A DNA stretch of 64,000 nucleotides, from assembly GCA_020635515.1 (NCBI GenBank), contig JACJZS010000002.1:868001-932000 (forward strand), written 5' to 3'. This document shows positions 25,701 through 33,614 of the stretch, in pieces. The translations under genes were made by a program, and so were the position numbers. The stretch is from Flavobacteriales bacterium (lineage in GTDB: Bacteria > Bacteroidota > Bacteroidia > Flavobacteriales > Weeksellaceae). The notes beneath the pieces are model-generated. The model was given only the letters and a program-made list of their open reading frames with translations, was not told the DNA's origin and did not search any database. Each line of letters begins with the position of its first letter. The stretch's first letter is position 1.

Positions 25701-27757
25701 AAATAGAAGAGGTTCAGCTATCTAAACTTATCTCACAGGTAAACGGATCTCAAACAGGAACTACCGTTAAGTTTTATGAAACTGCGTCTGATGCTCAAAG
25801 TGAAATCAATGAGGTAACCCAGTATACTATTAATTCTTCCACCTCACTATATGTTAGAATTTCGGTTAGTTCGTGTTTTCATATAGAAAAAGTAACATTT
25901 ACTTTTAATGTTACCACACCTGTAAAAACACCTGTAACTCACTATATTTGTGATAACAACGCAGATGATACAGAACAAGTAAACTTAAATGATTTAGGAT
26001 ATTTACTGGTATATGGAGATTCAACTGGTTATACTTATGATTTCTACAAGTCTGAAAACGATGCTATAAATGAAAGTGGAAAAATAGGAACTCCTTCTGA
26101 TTATGAAGTAACTCCTTCTACTAATGTTTTATACGTAAGAGTTTTTGACCCTAATGAATGCAGTAATATTGGTAAATTAACCATTGATTTTCTACAAAAA
26201 GTTGAAGCTACTGATACTCCTATTAAATACTTATGCGACTATGGAACAGGTGTTGCCTTTGACAACTTAGAGAACTATCTAGATGAGATGATTCTAGATA
26301 GGAGTTCGTTAAGCATAATCTACTATACCTTACACCCTGACGATAAAGACGCCGTTGTTATTACAAATTACACCAATTATGCCTTTACTCAAAGAAACAA
26401 TGAGGTATATGTTCGATTTGATAACAGTGCCACAGGGTGTTACACCATCAGAAAAATTCAAGTTAATTTAAAAAACCCTCCTAAACTCGTAAATAATACT
26501 ACATATAGTAAAGTGTGCGATAAAGACTTGGACGGAACTTATGATGCAGATTTAACCGAACTTAATGCTTTCTTACTTGAAGATTATCAGAACTACACTT
26601 TTAGTTACTTTCTTACACGTAATAATGCCAACAATAATGTAAATCCGATTACAAATGAAACTAATTTTCAAGTTCCTAGTTTCCCTTATACCATATATGT
26701 ACGAGCTGACGACGGAGCGTGCCAAGGTGTTGTTTCTACTCACTTAATGCCTAATGACATAACCAGTATAATTAAGACTTCTTTTGACTTTAACACCGAA
26801 TGTGATGATGACTTTGATGGTAAACTCAATTGGAATTTAACCTTATTTGATGCTGAATTTACGATTAATCCTGATGCTTCTATTGAGTATTACTCATCAC
26901 GAGATGATGCTAATAATGAGCAAAACACAATACAAAACCCACTGAACTATCCTGTAGAATCTGGAAAGTCAATATTCCTTAGAATTACCGAACCAAATAA
27001 ATGCTCCATTGTTACTGAAGTAAAAGTTACTTTAAAACCTCTTCCTATAATTCCTCTTGCAGAAGAAATTGAATATTGTGCTAATGAATATGCCATTATA
27101 GATATAAGCTCCATGGGATTACCAAAAGCTAATTACATTTGGAATAATGGAAAAATTGGACCTACAATTCAAGAAAATGAACCTGGAATCTATACTGTTA
27201 CCGTTACTGGCTTAAATGGTTGCTCTACAGATAAAAGCACTACCATTATTCCTTTAGAAGTACCTGAAATAACAGCGTTGAATGTAAATGGAAATGAAAT
27301 CAGCGTAACTGCAATTCCTCATGATAGTCCTTCACCATTCCTATACTCTATTAACAATGGTGCTACGTGGCAATCTAGAAACTCTTTTGACGGTCTTGAA
27401 CCCGGTATATACTCTATATTTGTAAAATCTTCTATAACTGGGTGTATAAGTTCTCCTAAAAAAACAAAAATATTCGACAACAAAAATATTATTACACCAG
27501 GTATCAGTATCGGAAAAAATGATACTTGGGAGATGACCGATCTCGATGTTTTTGAAGGAAAAAATGCAAAAATGATTATTTATGACAGATATGGAAAAAT
27601 AATTCATACACAAGAAAGCAATACTAAACTAACTTGGGACGGAACTTACAACGGACAAGCTGTGCCTAGTACTTCTTATTGGTATGAAATTTATCTACCA
27701 GATGGAAGAAAATTTACTGGATATATAGTTGTAAAAAACAGAAATTCAAGCAACTAA
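22703..27757 (+). CDS. Giant repetitive T9SS type B cargo surface protein
   Basis: 1684 residues. A signal peptide (ending near SYSQ) and a short tandem IQATSSY duplication precede an N-terminal beta domain (IGFKFDFYGETYEQVVISENGIVSF). Twelve modules of about 80-95 residues follow, each opening with a Cys-Asp motif (RCDSDSNG, LCDIGNNN, KCDLELDG), with a DA pair after an aromatic strand (YxTxxDA) and closing with IYVR and a second Cys (SPGCFSI, STGCFSI, SDGCYNV). Then come PKD-like segments and a type B C-terminal sorting domain (MIIYDRYGKIIHTQ, WDGTYNGQAVPS, YEIYLPDGRKFTGYIVV). The protein should pass the outer membrane by T9SS and stay on the surface or be released. An adhesin-like role is likely but inferred. 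No PorP/SprF gene follows. Confidence 0.93.
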   Translation: MRKAVIYIALFITCISYSQKSFTKVNASDIVVSCSNPLDTNGCIQATSSYTTIQATSSYNVSSINYSPVIPYNQGTIVNLSKDDVFSDLIDIGFKFDFYGETYEQVVISENGIVSFNPNNAGLDASWNIGGTIPSANVLFNSIFGVFHDLSNLSNNFTCNDNPATPENECGNIRIETIGTAPFRMFIVNYDGMTQFNCNLKTTTQIVLYETFNEIDVFVKDKPATCDDANEKNALLGIQNQNGTKASVPPSRNTGDWAATNEAWNFKPNGSSSTRVEWITDNTVISTQQNPLLCVDQDTNYTVKTYYTLSDGTEAQFQDTMNLTFTNDYPKAVPVNYQRCDSDSNGSEAIDLYDLEPKITNGQIGLTLTFYSSKANAISGTPLSNSTITLNNTSPITYYYKLERSPGCFSIDSVTVQMVKSPTNQLTTPYVLCDIGNNNTETISDLNKEFDELVKGSQLDVNISYHLTQLDADNNRNPITNFIVTPVNNTIYTRIDVNGECAISSPIQIDLVAIPNSTTITIPPICDHGNDSRENYNFAQHESSIPGYGTNSISYYLTEADAEQKINFQTRPTSILVNSSPFTVYVRSENPSTGCFSISTLNISFKPGIAENIENYEFDPKCDLELDGEVFNLNDAIPFMTSNPSKYNITFYNPQNPTVPLSGTAITNHIEYTSEGLFYVVFEDKITGCELKRSIGVHVVFIPEAKAKTFTKCNPEPGEEVSFSLGGYNRSIIGDQLPFEILWFKNENDAISAVDIDDPNAIGSINITEDTDVWIKMFYEDTSCFSTEKIQLKLKNEIDIVGVPKAINFKICDFLNNNTETINLNNEFAQQLAGDSINSYKISYYEALNTDGNPIRRINRTSYNILSNDQTEIYAVTTNDYCGKTISKINILKNAVELTEYATVLCSVYNVNLNDYLVEMNPSYGSYITSYFSSYNLAINDVPTDQLPNTASLNLGNNVFWVRMETSDGCYNVKKLTLTLVDTPYVATNPLGVCDTLNDKIEEVQLSKLISQVNGSQTGTTVKFYETASDAQSEINEVTQYTINSSTSLYVRISVSSCFHIEKVTFTFNVTTPVKTPVTHYICDNNADDTEQVNLNDLGYLLVYGDSTGYTYDFYKSENDAINESGKIGTPSDYEVTPSTNVLYVRVFDPNECSNIGKLTIDFLQKVEATDTPIKYLCDYGTGVAFDNLENYLDEMILDRSSLSIIYYTLHPDDKDAVVITNYTNYAFTQRNNEVYVRFDNSATGCYTIRKIQVNLKNPPKLVNNTTYSKVCDKDLDGTYDADLTELNAFLLEDYQNYTFSYFLTRNNANNNVNPITNETNFQVPSFPYTIYVRADDGACQGVVSTHLMPNDITSIIKTSFDFNTECDDDFDGKLNWNLTLFDAEFTINPDASIEYYSSRDDANNEQNTIQNPLNYPVESGKSIFLRITEPNKCSIVTEVKVTLKPLPIIPLAEEIEYCANEYAIIDISSMGLPKANYIWNNGKIGPTIQENEPGIYTVTVTGLNGCSTDKSTTIIPLEVPEITALNVNGNEISVTAIPHDSPSPFLYSINNGATWQSRNSFDGLEPGIYSIFVKSSITGCISSPKKTKIFDNKNIITPGISIGKNDTWEMTDLDVFEGKNAKMIIYDRYGKIIHTQESNTKLTWDGTYNGQAVPSTSYWYEIYLPDGRKFTGYIVVKNRNSSN
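22832..22885 (+). repeat. 27-bp tandem duplication in the 22703 gene
   Basis: Two in-frame 27-bp units (22832-22858, 22859-22885) encode IQATSSYTT and IQATSSYNV. The 15-nt core GCAACTTCTTCTTAC is identical at 22838 and 22865. It lies just after the signal peptide. Confidence 0.85.
23701..27040 (+). repeat. Twelve protein-level Cys-paired modules in the 22703 gene
   Basis: By eye, 12 modules of about 240-290 bp each begin with C-D/N and end with a second Cys a few residues after an IYVR-like strand. Examples are the segments starting at about 23713 (RCDSDSNG) and 26800 (ECDDDFDG). Two Cys per module fits one disulfide per module. The copies are diverged in DNA sequence. Confidence 0.8.
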
Positions 27758-28629
27758 ACTTTGAAATAAAAAAACAATATAGAAATTAGAATTAATGCAA
27801 ATATTAATTCTCTGTGATACCACTTTTTAATGTCAACGATTAAATTTCCTATCATTATTCCTGTTGGGTACGCAATAAAAGGGAAATATTCAAAATTGGA
27901 ATCTTGACTAAAAAATAAAGAAAAAATTCCAAAAATAAATAGTAAAAATAATTTATTTGCTTCTACTTTCTTGAGTACCGACCACCTAAAAACTTTTTTA
28001 TACACATAAAAGAAAGAGAAAATAATTAAACCAAAAAATGGTATTAAATAATAATCTTTATCTTGAAATATAAAATAGTGAAAGGAAAACCATTCATGAT
28101 ATGTATCTAAAATCATAAAATCTCCCTCATATAAATAAGTAACTTGGTAAAACGTTAACCATGTAAGTATATAACCAAATAGAAATTGAAAAAAACCAAG
28201 GCTATACGAACGAAAATTAACAAGACTTGCTATCAGTAATACCAACGTGAAACTAATACTAGGAAAGTATAAGAGATTAGCAAAAAAAAGTAAAATACCT
28301 ATATAAAAATAAATATAATTACTACTAAGATTATAGTTTAGGTATAGAAAAAATACCAATGATGATAGTGCTAATGCTCCAGTATAGCTTAGAGTTAATT
28401 TCTCTGGAAGGAAAAAAAATACGGTCAGTAAATAAACCCCAAAACATATGTAACCTGCATCTGCCAAACGGGAATTTTTGATTCCTAGAAATGAAATAAA
28501 CACAGATACTAAAACCAATAACATAGGAATCCCAAACTGCTCATATCTAAAATATAAACTCAAAAAAAAGCTCACAAACAACACAGTAGTAAAAAAAATG
28601 GATTGTTTGCTTTTAAGAATAAATATCAT
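27754..28629 (-). CDS. DUF6427 polytopic membrane protein
   Basis: 291 residues with about eight or nine hydrophobic segments and few charged residues (SIFFTTVLFVSFFLSLYF, YGYILTWLTFYQVTYLYEG-type regions). I assign it to DUF6427 from the overall pattern and the neighbouring DUF6341 gene, with which the family is commonly paired in Flavobacteriia. It converges with the 22703 gene, sharing the 4-bp stop region. It is divergent from DUF6341 across 37 bp. The function is unknown; membrane localisation is clear from the sequence. Confidence 0.75.
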   Translation of the reverse strand: MIFILKSKQSIFFTTVLFVSFFLSLYFRYEQFGIPMLLVLVSVFISFLGIKNSRLADAGYICFGVYLLTVFFFLPEKLTLSYTGALALSSLVFFLYLNYNLSSNYIYFYIGILLFFANLLYFPSISFTLVLLIASLVNFRSYSLGFFQFLFGYILTWLTFYQVTYLYEGDFMILDTYHEWFSFHYFIFQDKDYYLIPFFGLIIFSFFYVYKKVFRWSVLKKVEANKLFLLFIFGIFSLFFSQDSNFEYFPFIAYPTGIMIGNLIVDIKKWYHRELIFALILISILFFYFKV

Positions 28630-28633
28630 TTCT

Positions 28634-28641
28634 TATTTTTG
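28634..28641 (+). promoter_or_regulatory. Probable -7 box of the DUF6341 gene
   Basis: TATTTTTG matches TAnnTTTG, 25 bp before the ATG at 28667. A near match on the other strand (TTAATTTG, 28645-28652) could serve DUF6427. Confidence 0.45.
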
Positions 28642-28666
28642 TAGCAAATTAATAAAAAATTAGGAT

Positions 28667-28825
28667 ATGTTTACAGATTTTGTTCTATGGCTAAGTGATG
28701 TATTTAAAGTTAGTTTCGAAATCCTTCCTATGATAGGATACGTTGCTGGTTGGTTTTTTACCATAGCAGGAATCGTATGGTTTGTTTACTGGTGTATGCA
28801 AATTGCCTCTTGGGGAAATAAATAA
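28667..28825 (+). CDS. DUF6341 mini membrane protein, 52 residues
   Basis: A complete 52-codon gene from ATG 28667 to TAA 28825. It begins MFTDFVLWLSDVFKVSF and ends MQIASWGNK, with one central hydrophobic stretch (GYVAGWFFTIAGIVWFVYW) that should span the membrane. It is Trp-rich (five Trp). It fits the DUF6341 family, found beside DUF6427 in Flavobacteriia. It has its own promoter box, and its stop lies 9 bp from the convergent sugar transferase gene. The function is unknown. The amphipathic N-terminal helix followed by a single anchor suggests a small subunit or regulator of a membrane complex. Confidence 0.8.
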   Translation: MFTDFVLWLSDVFKVSFEILPMIGYVAGWFFTIAGIVWFVYWCMQIASWGNK

Positions 28826-28834
28826 GAAACATAA

Positions 28835-30217
28835 CTAGATAGCATTCTTGTCTCCTACTATCATTTTATATAGCGTTTTAAACATTATAACTAAATCTAG
28901 AGAAAAAGACCAATTTTTAATGTAGAATACATCTGCTGTTATCCTTCTTTCCATATCGATATTTGAATTAATTTCTCCTCTATAACCTTTGATTTGAGCC
29001 AATCCTGTTATTCCTGGCTTTACATAATGCCTTAAATTATATCTGTTGATAATATCACTATAATATTCATTTTGCACTATCATATGAGGTCTTGGACCTA
29101 CTAATGACATATCTCCTTTCAAGACATTAAAGAACTGAGGAAGTTCATCAATACTTGTCTTACGAAGTAATACTCCTAGTTTAGTGATTCTAGAGTCCCC
29201 TTTTACCGTATGTTTAATATCTGAGTGTTTGTTTATAACCATTGTTCTAAACTTATAACAATAAAAATCCTCTCCTTTATATCCACTTCTCTTCTGTAAA
29301 AAGAAAATAGGACGACCACTGTCTATATATATTACAAGCATTATCAATGGAAATAACCACGAAAAAACACCTATTATAACTAAAAGAGAAATCACGACAT
29401 CAAAGGAACGTTTTATTACTTGATTATGCATACTATCCAGTGGGAAATATTTGTAATTTAATATTGGAAATGTCTCGTAGTAATCCAATCTCAAGAAAGT
29501 TTCTTTTACATACGAAGAACTTGGTATATAGTTAAGCGTAATATGGTTCTTTTCACATATGTAATCTATCTTCTTAATTGTGTCTTTCGGGAATGTTCCA
29601 TCCATGGATAAATATACATTCTGAATATTTTGATTCATCAAATAGTTCTCAAATTCATCAATATCAAATGATTCATACTCAAAATAATTCTTCACTATTC
29701 GGTATCCATAATCCTTTCTTCTAGTAAGTATTTCTTCAAAAATAGGTGTATTATGATTTGTATCTACAAAAACTGAGTTAATGTAATTCCCGCCATAATT
29801 ACGATACAACTTAAACATCAGAAAAAGAAAGAAACGAGTGCTAAAAGTTATAAATAATAGACATACTAGAAAACGAAACCCTATCTGATTGCTATATAGA
29901 TTATGAGTTTTTAAACCTGAAATTGCAAATATTACTATTCCAAATACAAAAATTTGGTATACTAAACGCCTATATACTTCCACTATTCCTGTCTGTCTAT
30001 ACACTCTATATAACTTAGTAGTTCCAGAAATAGTAAACCAACTTATAAAAATTAAGATAAATGCCTTGTAATGAGAACGTAAAACAAAATCAAACGTATA
30101 CGAAATCCCTAAAAAATCATATTGAATAAATAAAAAATAAAAAAACAATATTCCTAAAGGAATACAATCCAATACCAGCTGAATGTAAAATAAATTAATA
30201 AAATTACCTATCTTCAT
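28835..30217 (-). CDS. Polyprenyl-phosphate sugar-1-phosphate transferase (WcaJ/WbaP-like priming enzyme)
   Basis: 460 residues from the ATG at 30217 (MKIGNFINL). An upstream in-frame start at 30232 is possible. Four N-terminal transmembrane segments and a central Rossmann-like region (LMNQNIQNVYLSMD) precede a fifth membrane hairpin (VVISLLVIIGVFSW). The catalytic C terminus shows RPIFFLQKRSGYKGEDFYCYKFRTM, LRKTSIDELPQFFNVLKGD, MSLVGPRPH and KPGITGLAQIKGYRG. The enzyme transfers a sugar-1-phosphate to undecaprenyl phosphate, starting repeat-unit synthesis. It is the last gene of the three-gene operon starting at 32538. The sugar cannot be read. Confidence 0.95.
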   Translation of the reverse strand: MKIGNFINLFYIQLVLDCIPLGILFFYFLFIQYDFLGISYTFDFVLRSHYKAFILIFISWFTISGTTKLYRVYRQTGIVEVYRRLVYQIFVFGIVIFAISGLKTHNLYSNQIGFRFLVCLLFITFSTRFFLFLMFKLYRNYGGNYINSVFVDTNHNTPIFEEILTRRKDYGYRIVKNYFEYESFDIDEFENYLMNQNIQNVYLSMDGTFPKDTIKKIDYICEKNHITLNYIPSSSYVKETFLRLDYYETFPILNYKYFPLDSMHNQVIKRSFDVVISLLVIIGVFSWLFPLIMLVIYIDSGRPIFFLQKRSGYKGEDFYCYKFRTMVINKHSDIKHTVKGDSRITKLGVLLRKTSIDELPQFFNVLKGDMSLVGPRPHMIVQNEYYSDIINRYNLRHYVKPGITGLAQIKGYRGEINSNIDMERRITADVFYIKNWSFSLDLVIMFKTLYKMIVGDKNAI

Positions 30218-30244
30218 AACGCAGATGAACACAAAAGTACATAC

Positions 30245-31459
30245 TTATTTGTAATTAGTATGACTAAATCGACCAATTGTACAATAAATAAAACAAAAAA
30301 ACATAATCCCTTTCTGACGAACCAAAAAAGATTCTGTAAAAAATAATATAAAAAATAATATAAAAAAAATCAAATATACATACTCGCTTTTCTTAATAAA
30401 GAGATACAATGAAGAAAACAACATAGTAAAAACAATCCCTAATCCAACAATCCCAACTTCCGAATACGTTTGTAAATATTGATTATGAAAATTATAATCC
30501 CAAAAATCTTCATACATATTATAATGTTTATAATATCCTGTCAATAAATCCTGCGATGCTCCTAAACCTAATCCATAAAAAGGTAAATTATCATCAGCTA
30601 TCATTTCAAAAAAAATTCGATTCTGAAAGATTCGATTTTGAAAACCTGTCCATTGATAATCATAATAATCTTTACCATACAAAATAAAATCTAGATTTAG
30701 AGTTAGCTCAGACATAAAGCGTTCTCGAATAGGTATTAAAAAATAAATACTCATTCCTACTATAACTAACAAAGGAATTAGAAAAAAAACTTTTTTTAAT
30801 TCCTTTTGTCTAACTATCCTCAAAGAAGCAATTAAAAATAATATCAATAAAGTCGTAATAATTATATTCTTTGACGAAAGAAAAAGTAAAAATAAGAATA
30901 AAATACTCAAGATAATTTTGTCTTTCCTAGAGAAAAAATATTCAACCCCAAAAAGAAACGTAAACATCACGAAGCTAGAAACATAAATTGCATTATCTTT
31001 AAAAGGAGAAACTAAACTATGATAAAAAAACTCTCCTACCTCCCTTGAATCTAAATACCTAATTAAAGAATTAATTAATAGAAAAATAAAAAATAGAGCT
31101 AAGAAATACGCAAAATTCTTAATTATTCTCACATATATTCTCTTTGTGTAATAAGGAATAAAATAAAAAGATAAGGGAAATAATAAAAAAGGAAGGTGAC
31201 GACTTAATGATTCTACTGTTTTGGTCTCGTTGTTTGTCCAAAACAACGAAAATAAACCTATAAAGAAGTATACTACAGGAAAGACATAAAAAATATTTTT
31301 ATATACTTTCCTTTTTCGAACACCATTCACAACTCCAAACAATACCAATAAGACAAATGAAATACTACTCATAGCATATCCGAAAAGTAGCGAACATAAA
31401 AAGATAGTAGACAACCAAATGTATATCTGTTCAGTGTTTATTTGCCTTTTCTCAAACAT
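30245..31459 (-). CDS. Wzy/O-antigen ligase family membrane protein (first)
   Basis: 404 residues, about 11 transmembrane segments. A large periplasmic loop (LIPIRERFMSE to NFHNQYLQTYSEVG) ends in the HNQYLQTYSEVGIVGL motif of the Wzy_C/O-antigen ligase superfamily. These enzymes polymerise lipid-linked repeat units or ligate glycan to lipid A core or protein. It overlaps the upstream glycosyltransferase gene by 22 bp and is 27 bp from the priming transferase. A second such protein is encoded at 34714, so the two may divide polymerase and ligase roles. Which is which is not decidable here. Confidence 0.88.
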   Translation of the reverse strand: MFEKRQINTEQIYIWLSTIFLCSLLFGYAMSSISFVLLVLFGVVNGVRKRKVYKNIFYVFPVVYFFIGLFSLFWTNNETKTVESLSRHLPFLLFPLSFYFIPYYTKRIYVRIIKNFAYFLALFFIFLLINSLIRYLDSREVGEFFYHSLVSPFKDNAIYVSSFVMFTFLFGVEYFFSRKDKIILSILFLFLLFLSSKNIIITTLLILFLIASLRIVRQKELKKVFFLIPLLVIVGMSIYFLIPIRERFMSELTLNLDFILYGKDYYDYQWTGFQNRIFQNRIFFEMIADDNLPFYGLGLGASQDLLTGYYKHYNMYEDFWDYNFHNQYLQTYSEVGIVGLGIVFTMLFSSLYLFIKKSEYVYLIFFILFFILFFTESFLVRQKGIMFFCFIYCTIGRFSHTNYK

Positions 31460-32538
31460 TGTTCTATATATTCCAAATAGGTTTTATTAATAAGTTCCCA
31501 ACTATAGTTCCCTCTAATTTCATCTTGATTTAAATCTAAATAATGCTCATATTTTCCTTTGTTTATTTTATCTACAATGGTTTTTACTTCTTCAAGATTA
31601 GAAAAATAAAACGCATTTCCTTTCAACACAGATTTATTAAATACATTATTGTGAGCTACTACCAAGCATCTGCTTCCCATTGCTTCCAAAAGCGAGGGAT
31701 TTGTTCCTCCTACTGAATGCCCATGAAAATACAAATCTGAATAATACCGTAAACTATTCAGTTCTTCTTGATTATAAATTCCTCCTAAAAATTGAATTTT
31801 ATCTTCTTGTCTGTATTTACTATATAATCTTCTTCCATATTCTGTTTTTGAATATCCACCTACTATGTAAAGTTTCTTATCATTTCTTGATTTCAAAACA
31901 CCTTGTATTGCTATTTCAACATTATTTTCGGGCTCCAACCTAGCTACAAGTAAATGATAATCATATGGCTTCAAGTTATATTTCTGCAAAGTACTTTCAT
32001 CTCCACTTTCAAAAATACTACTTCCGTATGCTATGTATTTAGACTCTCTTTTGTATTTATTTCTGAGATACGATTGTATTCCTACTGAATCGGAAATAAG
32101 ATAATCACTACTTTTTACAGCTAATTTTTCTGCATACTTCAAAAATTTCTGAACTTTCGAAGAATATTTACTTCTTTTCCATTCCAATCCATCCATATTA
32201 GTAATTATTATGGGGTTTTTAGGAAGTAAAAAATGCCAAATGGAATTTGATGTATATCCTAGCTGAAGTATTGTATCAAAATTTCGTTTGCGTGAATCTA
32301 AAATACAATTAAAGTCATACACAAACTGACCTGCTGTGCCTAGTTTATCCTCTGGATCAAAACAATGAATCAGTTCAACACCTTTAAAATTTGATTTTTT
32401 ATACAAATGTAAAGACGAACAATAAACGTACACTTGGTGTCCTTGTTCTTTTAAATATACCGAGAAATATTCTGCAAACTGCTCAAACCCCCCATAACTA
32501 TTAGGAATCCCACGAGTTCCAAGTATCGCAATCTTCAA
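31438..32538 (-). CDS. DUF1972 glycosyltransferase (GT4, rhamnosyltransferase-like)
   Basis: 366 residues. It opens with KIAILGTRGIPNSYGGFEQFAEYF, the DUF1972 signature of cytoplasmic GT4 enzymes such as rhamnosyl- and N-acetylgalactosaminyltransferases. The GT-B C-terminal half has LLVARLEPENNVEIAIQG, FHGHSVGGTNPSLLEAMGSRCLVVAHN and a closing helix. The GTNPSLLEAM segment holds the nucleotide-sugar-binding residues. It is the first gene of the minus-strand operon, with its own promoter box. It would add a sugar to the lipid-linked unit. The acceptor and donor are unknown. Confidence 0.92.
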   Translation of the reverse strand: MKIAILGTRGIPNSYGGFEQFAEYFSVYLKEQGHQVYVYCSSLHLYKKSNFKGVELIHCFDPEDKLGTAGQFVYDFNCILDSRKRNFDTILQLGYTSNSIWHFLLPKNPIIITNMDGLEWKRSKYSSKVQKFLKYAEKLAVKSSDYLISDSVGIQSYLRNKYKRESKYIAYGSSIFESGDESTLQKYNLKPYDYHLLVARLEPENNVEIAIQGVLKSRNDKKLYIVGGYSKTEYGRRLYSKYRQEDKIQFLGGIYNQEELNSLRYYSDLYFHGHSVGGTNPSLLEAMGSRCLVVAHNNVFNKSVLKGNAFYFSNLEEVKTIVDKINKGKYEHYLDLNQDEIRGNYSWELINKTYLEYIEQCLRKGK

Positions 32539-32567
32539 TTGTGTGTAATTTACTTTTATTTATACTC

Positions 32568-32575
32568 CAAAGATA
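32568..32575 (-). promoter_or_regulatory. Probable -7 box of the DUF1972 operon
   Basis: TATCTTTG on the minus strand, matching TAnnTTTG, 30 bp upstream of the 32538 start. It is divergent from the promoter at 32595-32625. Confidence 0.5.
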
Positions 32576-32594
32576 AAAAAATAATGCTCTAATA

Positions 32595-32625
32595 ATTGAT
32601 TATATTTAAAAACATAGTACTTTTG
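32595..32625 (+). promoter_or_regulatory. Promoter of the Wzz-like gene, both boxes visible
   Basis: ATTG (32595-32598), a 19-bp spacer and TACTTTTG (32618-32625) match the Bacteroidota -33/-7 layout. The start codon is 21 bp downstream at 32646. Confidence 0.6.
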
Positions 32626-32645
32626 TAGAAATCAACTGAATACCT

Positions 32646-33614
32646 ATGAGCATTCAAAATCAAGATGACACTATAGATATTTCTAAAATACCACAACAAT
32701 TAAAATCTTTTTTAAATAACATTATATTATTGTTATTCAAAGGTTTCTATTTTCTACGAAAAAACATCTTCTCACTATTACTAATACTAGTTATTGGATT
32801 TATATTAGGGTATCTAATTGATGAATACAGAAAAAGATACTACCAACAAATAATTGTCTCTCCTAACTTTGGAAGTACAGAATACTTATACGAAAAAATT
32901 AATTTTCTAAACTCCAAGGTAAAAGAACAAGACACCATCATTCTAAAAGAAATAGGCATACAAAATCCAAAAAACATCAGAGAGATTTCCATAACTCCCA
33001 TCGGAGAAGTATTTAAATACATCGAAAACAAACCAGAAAACTTTGAATTGATTAAGTTAATGGCAGAAAACTCAAAAATAGAAGATATCTTAAAAGATAA
33101 AAACCTTACTCGAAACTTTAAGTTTCATAGCATTTTTATAAAGTCAAAAAAAACAAATTATAAGAATACTGTGCAACCTATTTTAACTTATTTAAACTCT
33201 AGTAAATATTTTAACACTCTACAAAAACAAAGAATCCAATCTATCAATACTCAAATTAGAGAAAATGATTCTATTATCAGCCAAATAAATGGAATACTCA
33301 ATGCTTTTGCGGAAAATTCAGAATCCAACACAAAGAGTAAATCTTTAGTTTTTTACAATGAAAATACTCAAATCAATGAAATTATAAGAACAAAAGAAGA
33401 ACTAATAGAACAAAATGAAAACCATAAAGCACAATTACTCAATCTAGATAAAATAATTAAACCTATAAGCTACTCTTTAAACGTACTAGAAAAAGAAAAA
33501 TTCTACACCGAAAAACTAAAATTTCTATTTCCTATTTCACTAGTATTCTTATTCCTACTTATAAAAAGCACAACACAGTACTACAAAAAACATAAAGACA
33601 GAATTGAGTCATAA
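32646..33614 (+). CDS. Wzz-like chain-length determinant membrane protein
   Basis: 322 residues. Two transmembrane segments, at about 43-60 and 294-311, flank a charged, helical periplasmic region with heptad-like stretches (about 200-285) rich in Lys/Glu/Gln. This is the Wzz/PCP topology, with short cytosolic ends and no Walker motif, so it is not a fused tyrosine autokinase. The typical PxxP motif before the second membrane segment is not evident. It overlaps nothing; the GT4 gene starts on the next base. It would control polymer length with one of the Wzy proteins. Assignment rests on topology and context. Confidence 0.72.
   Translation: MSIQNQDDTIDISKIPQQLKSFLNNIILLLFKGFYFLRKNIFSLLLILVIGFILGYLIDEYRKRYYQQIIVSPNFGSTEYLYEKINFLNSKVKEQDTIILKEIGIQNPKNIREISITPIGEVFKYIENKPENFELIKLMAENSKIEDILKDKNLTRNFKFHSIFIKSKKTNYKNTVQPILTYLNSSKYFNTLQKQRIQSINTQIRENDSIISQINGILNAFAENSESNTKSKSLVFYNENTQINEIIRTKEELIEQNENHKAQLLNLDKIIKPISYSLNVLEKEKFYTEKLKFLFPISLVFLFLLIKSTTQYYKKHKDRIES

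Noticed and set aside
23701..27040. CRISPR or DNA-level tandem array
   Set aside because: The periodicity is in the protein only. Copies differ in DNA sequence and length and lie within one reading frame.
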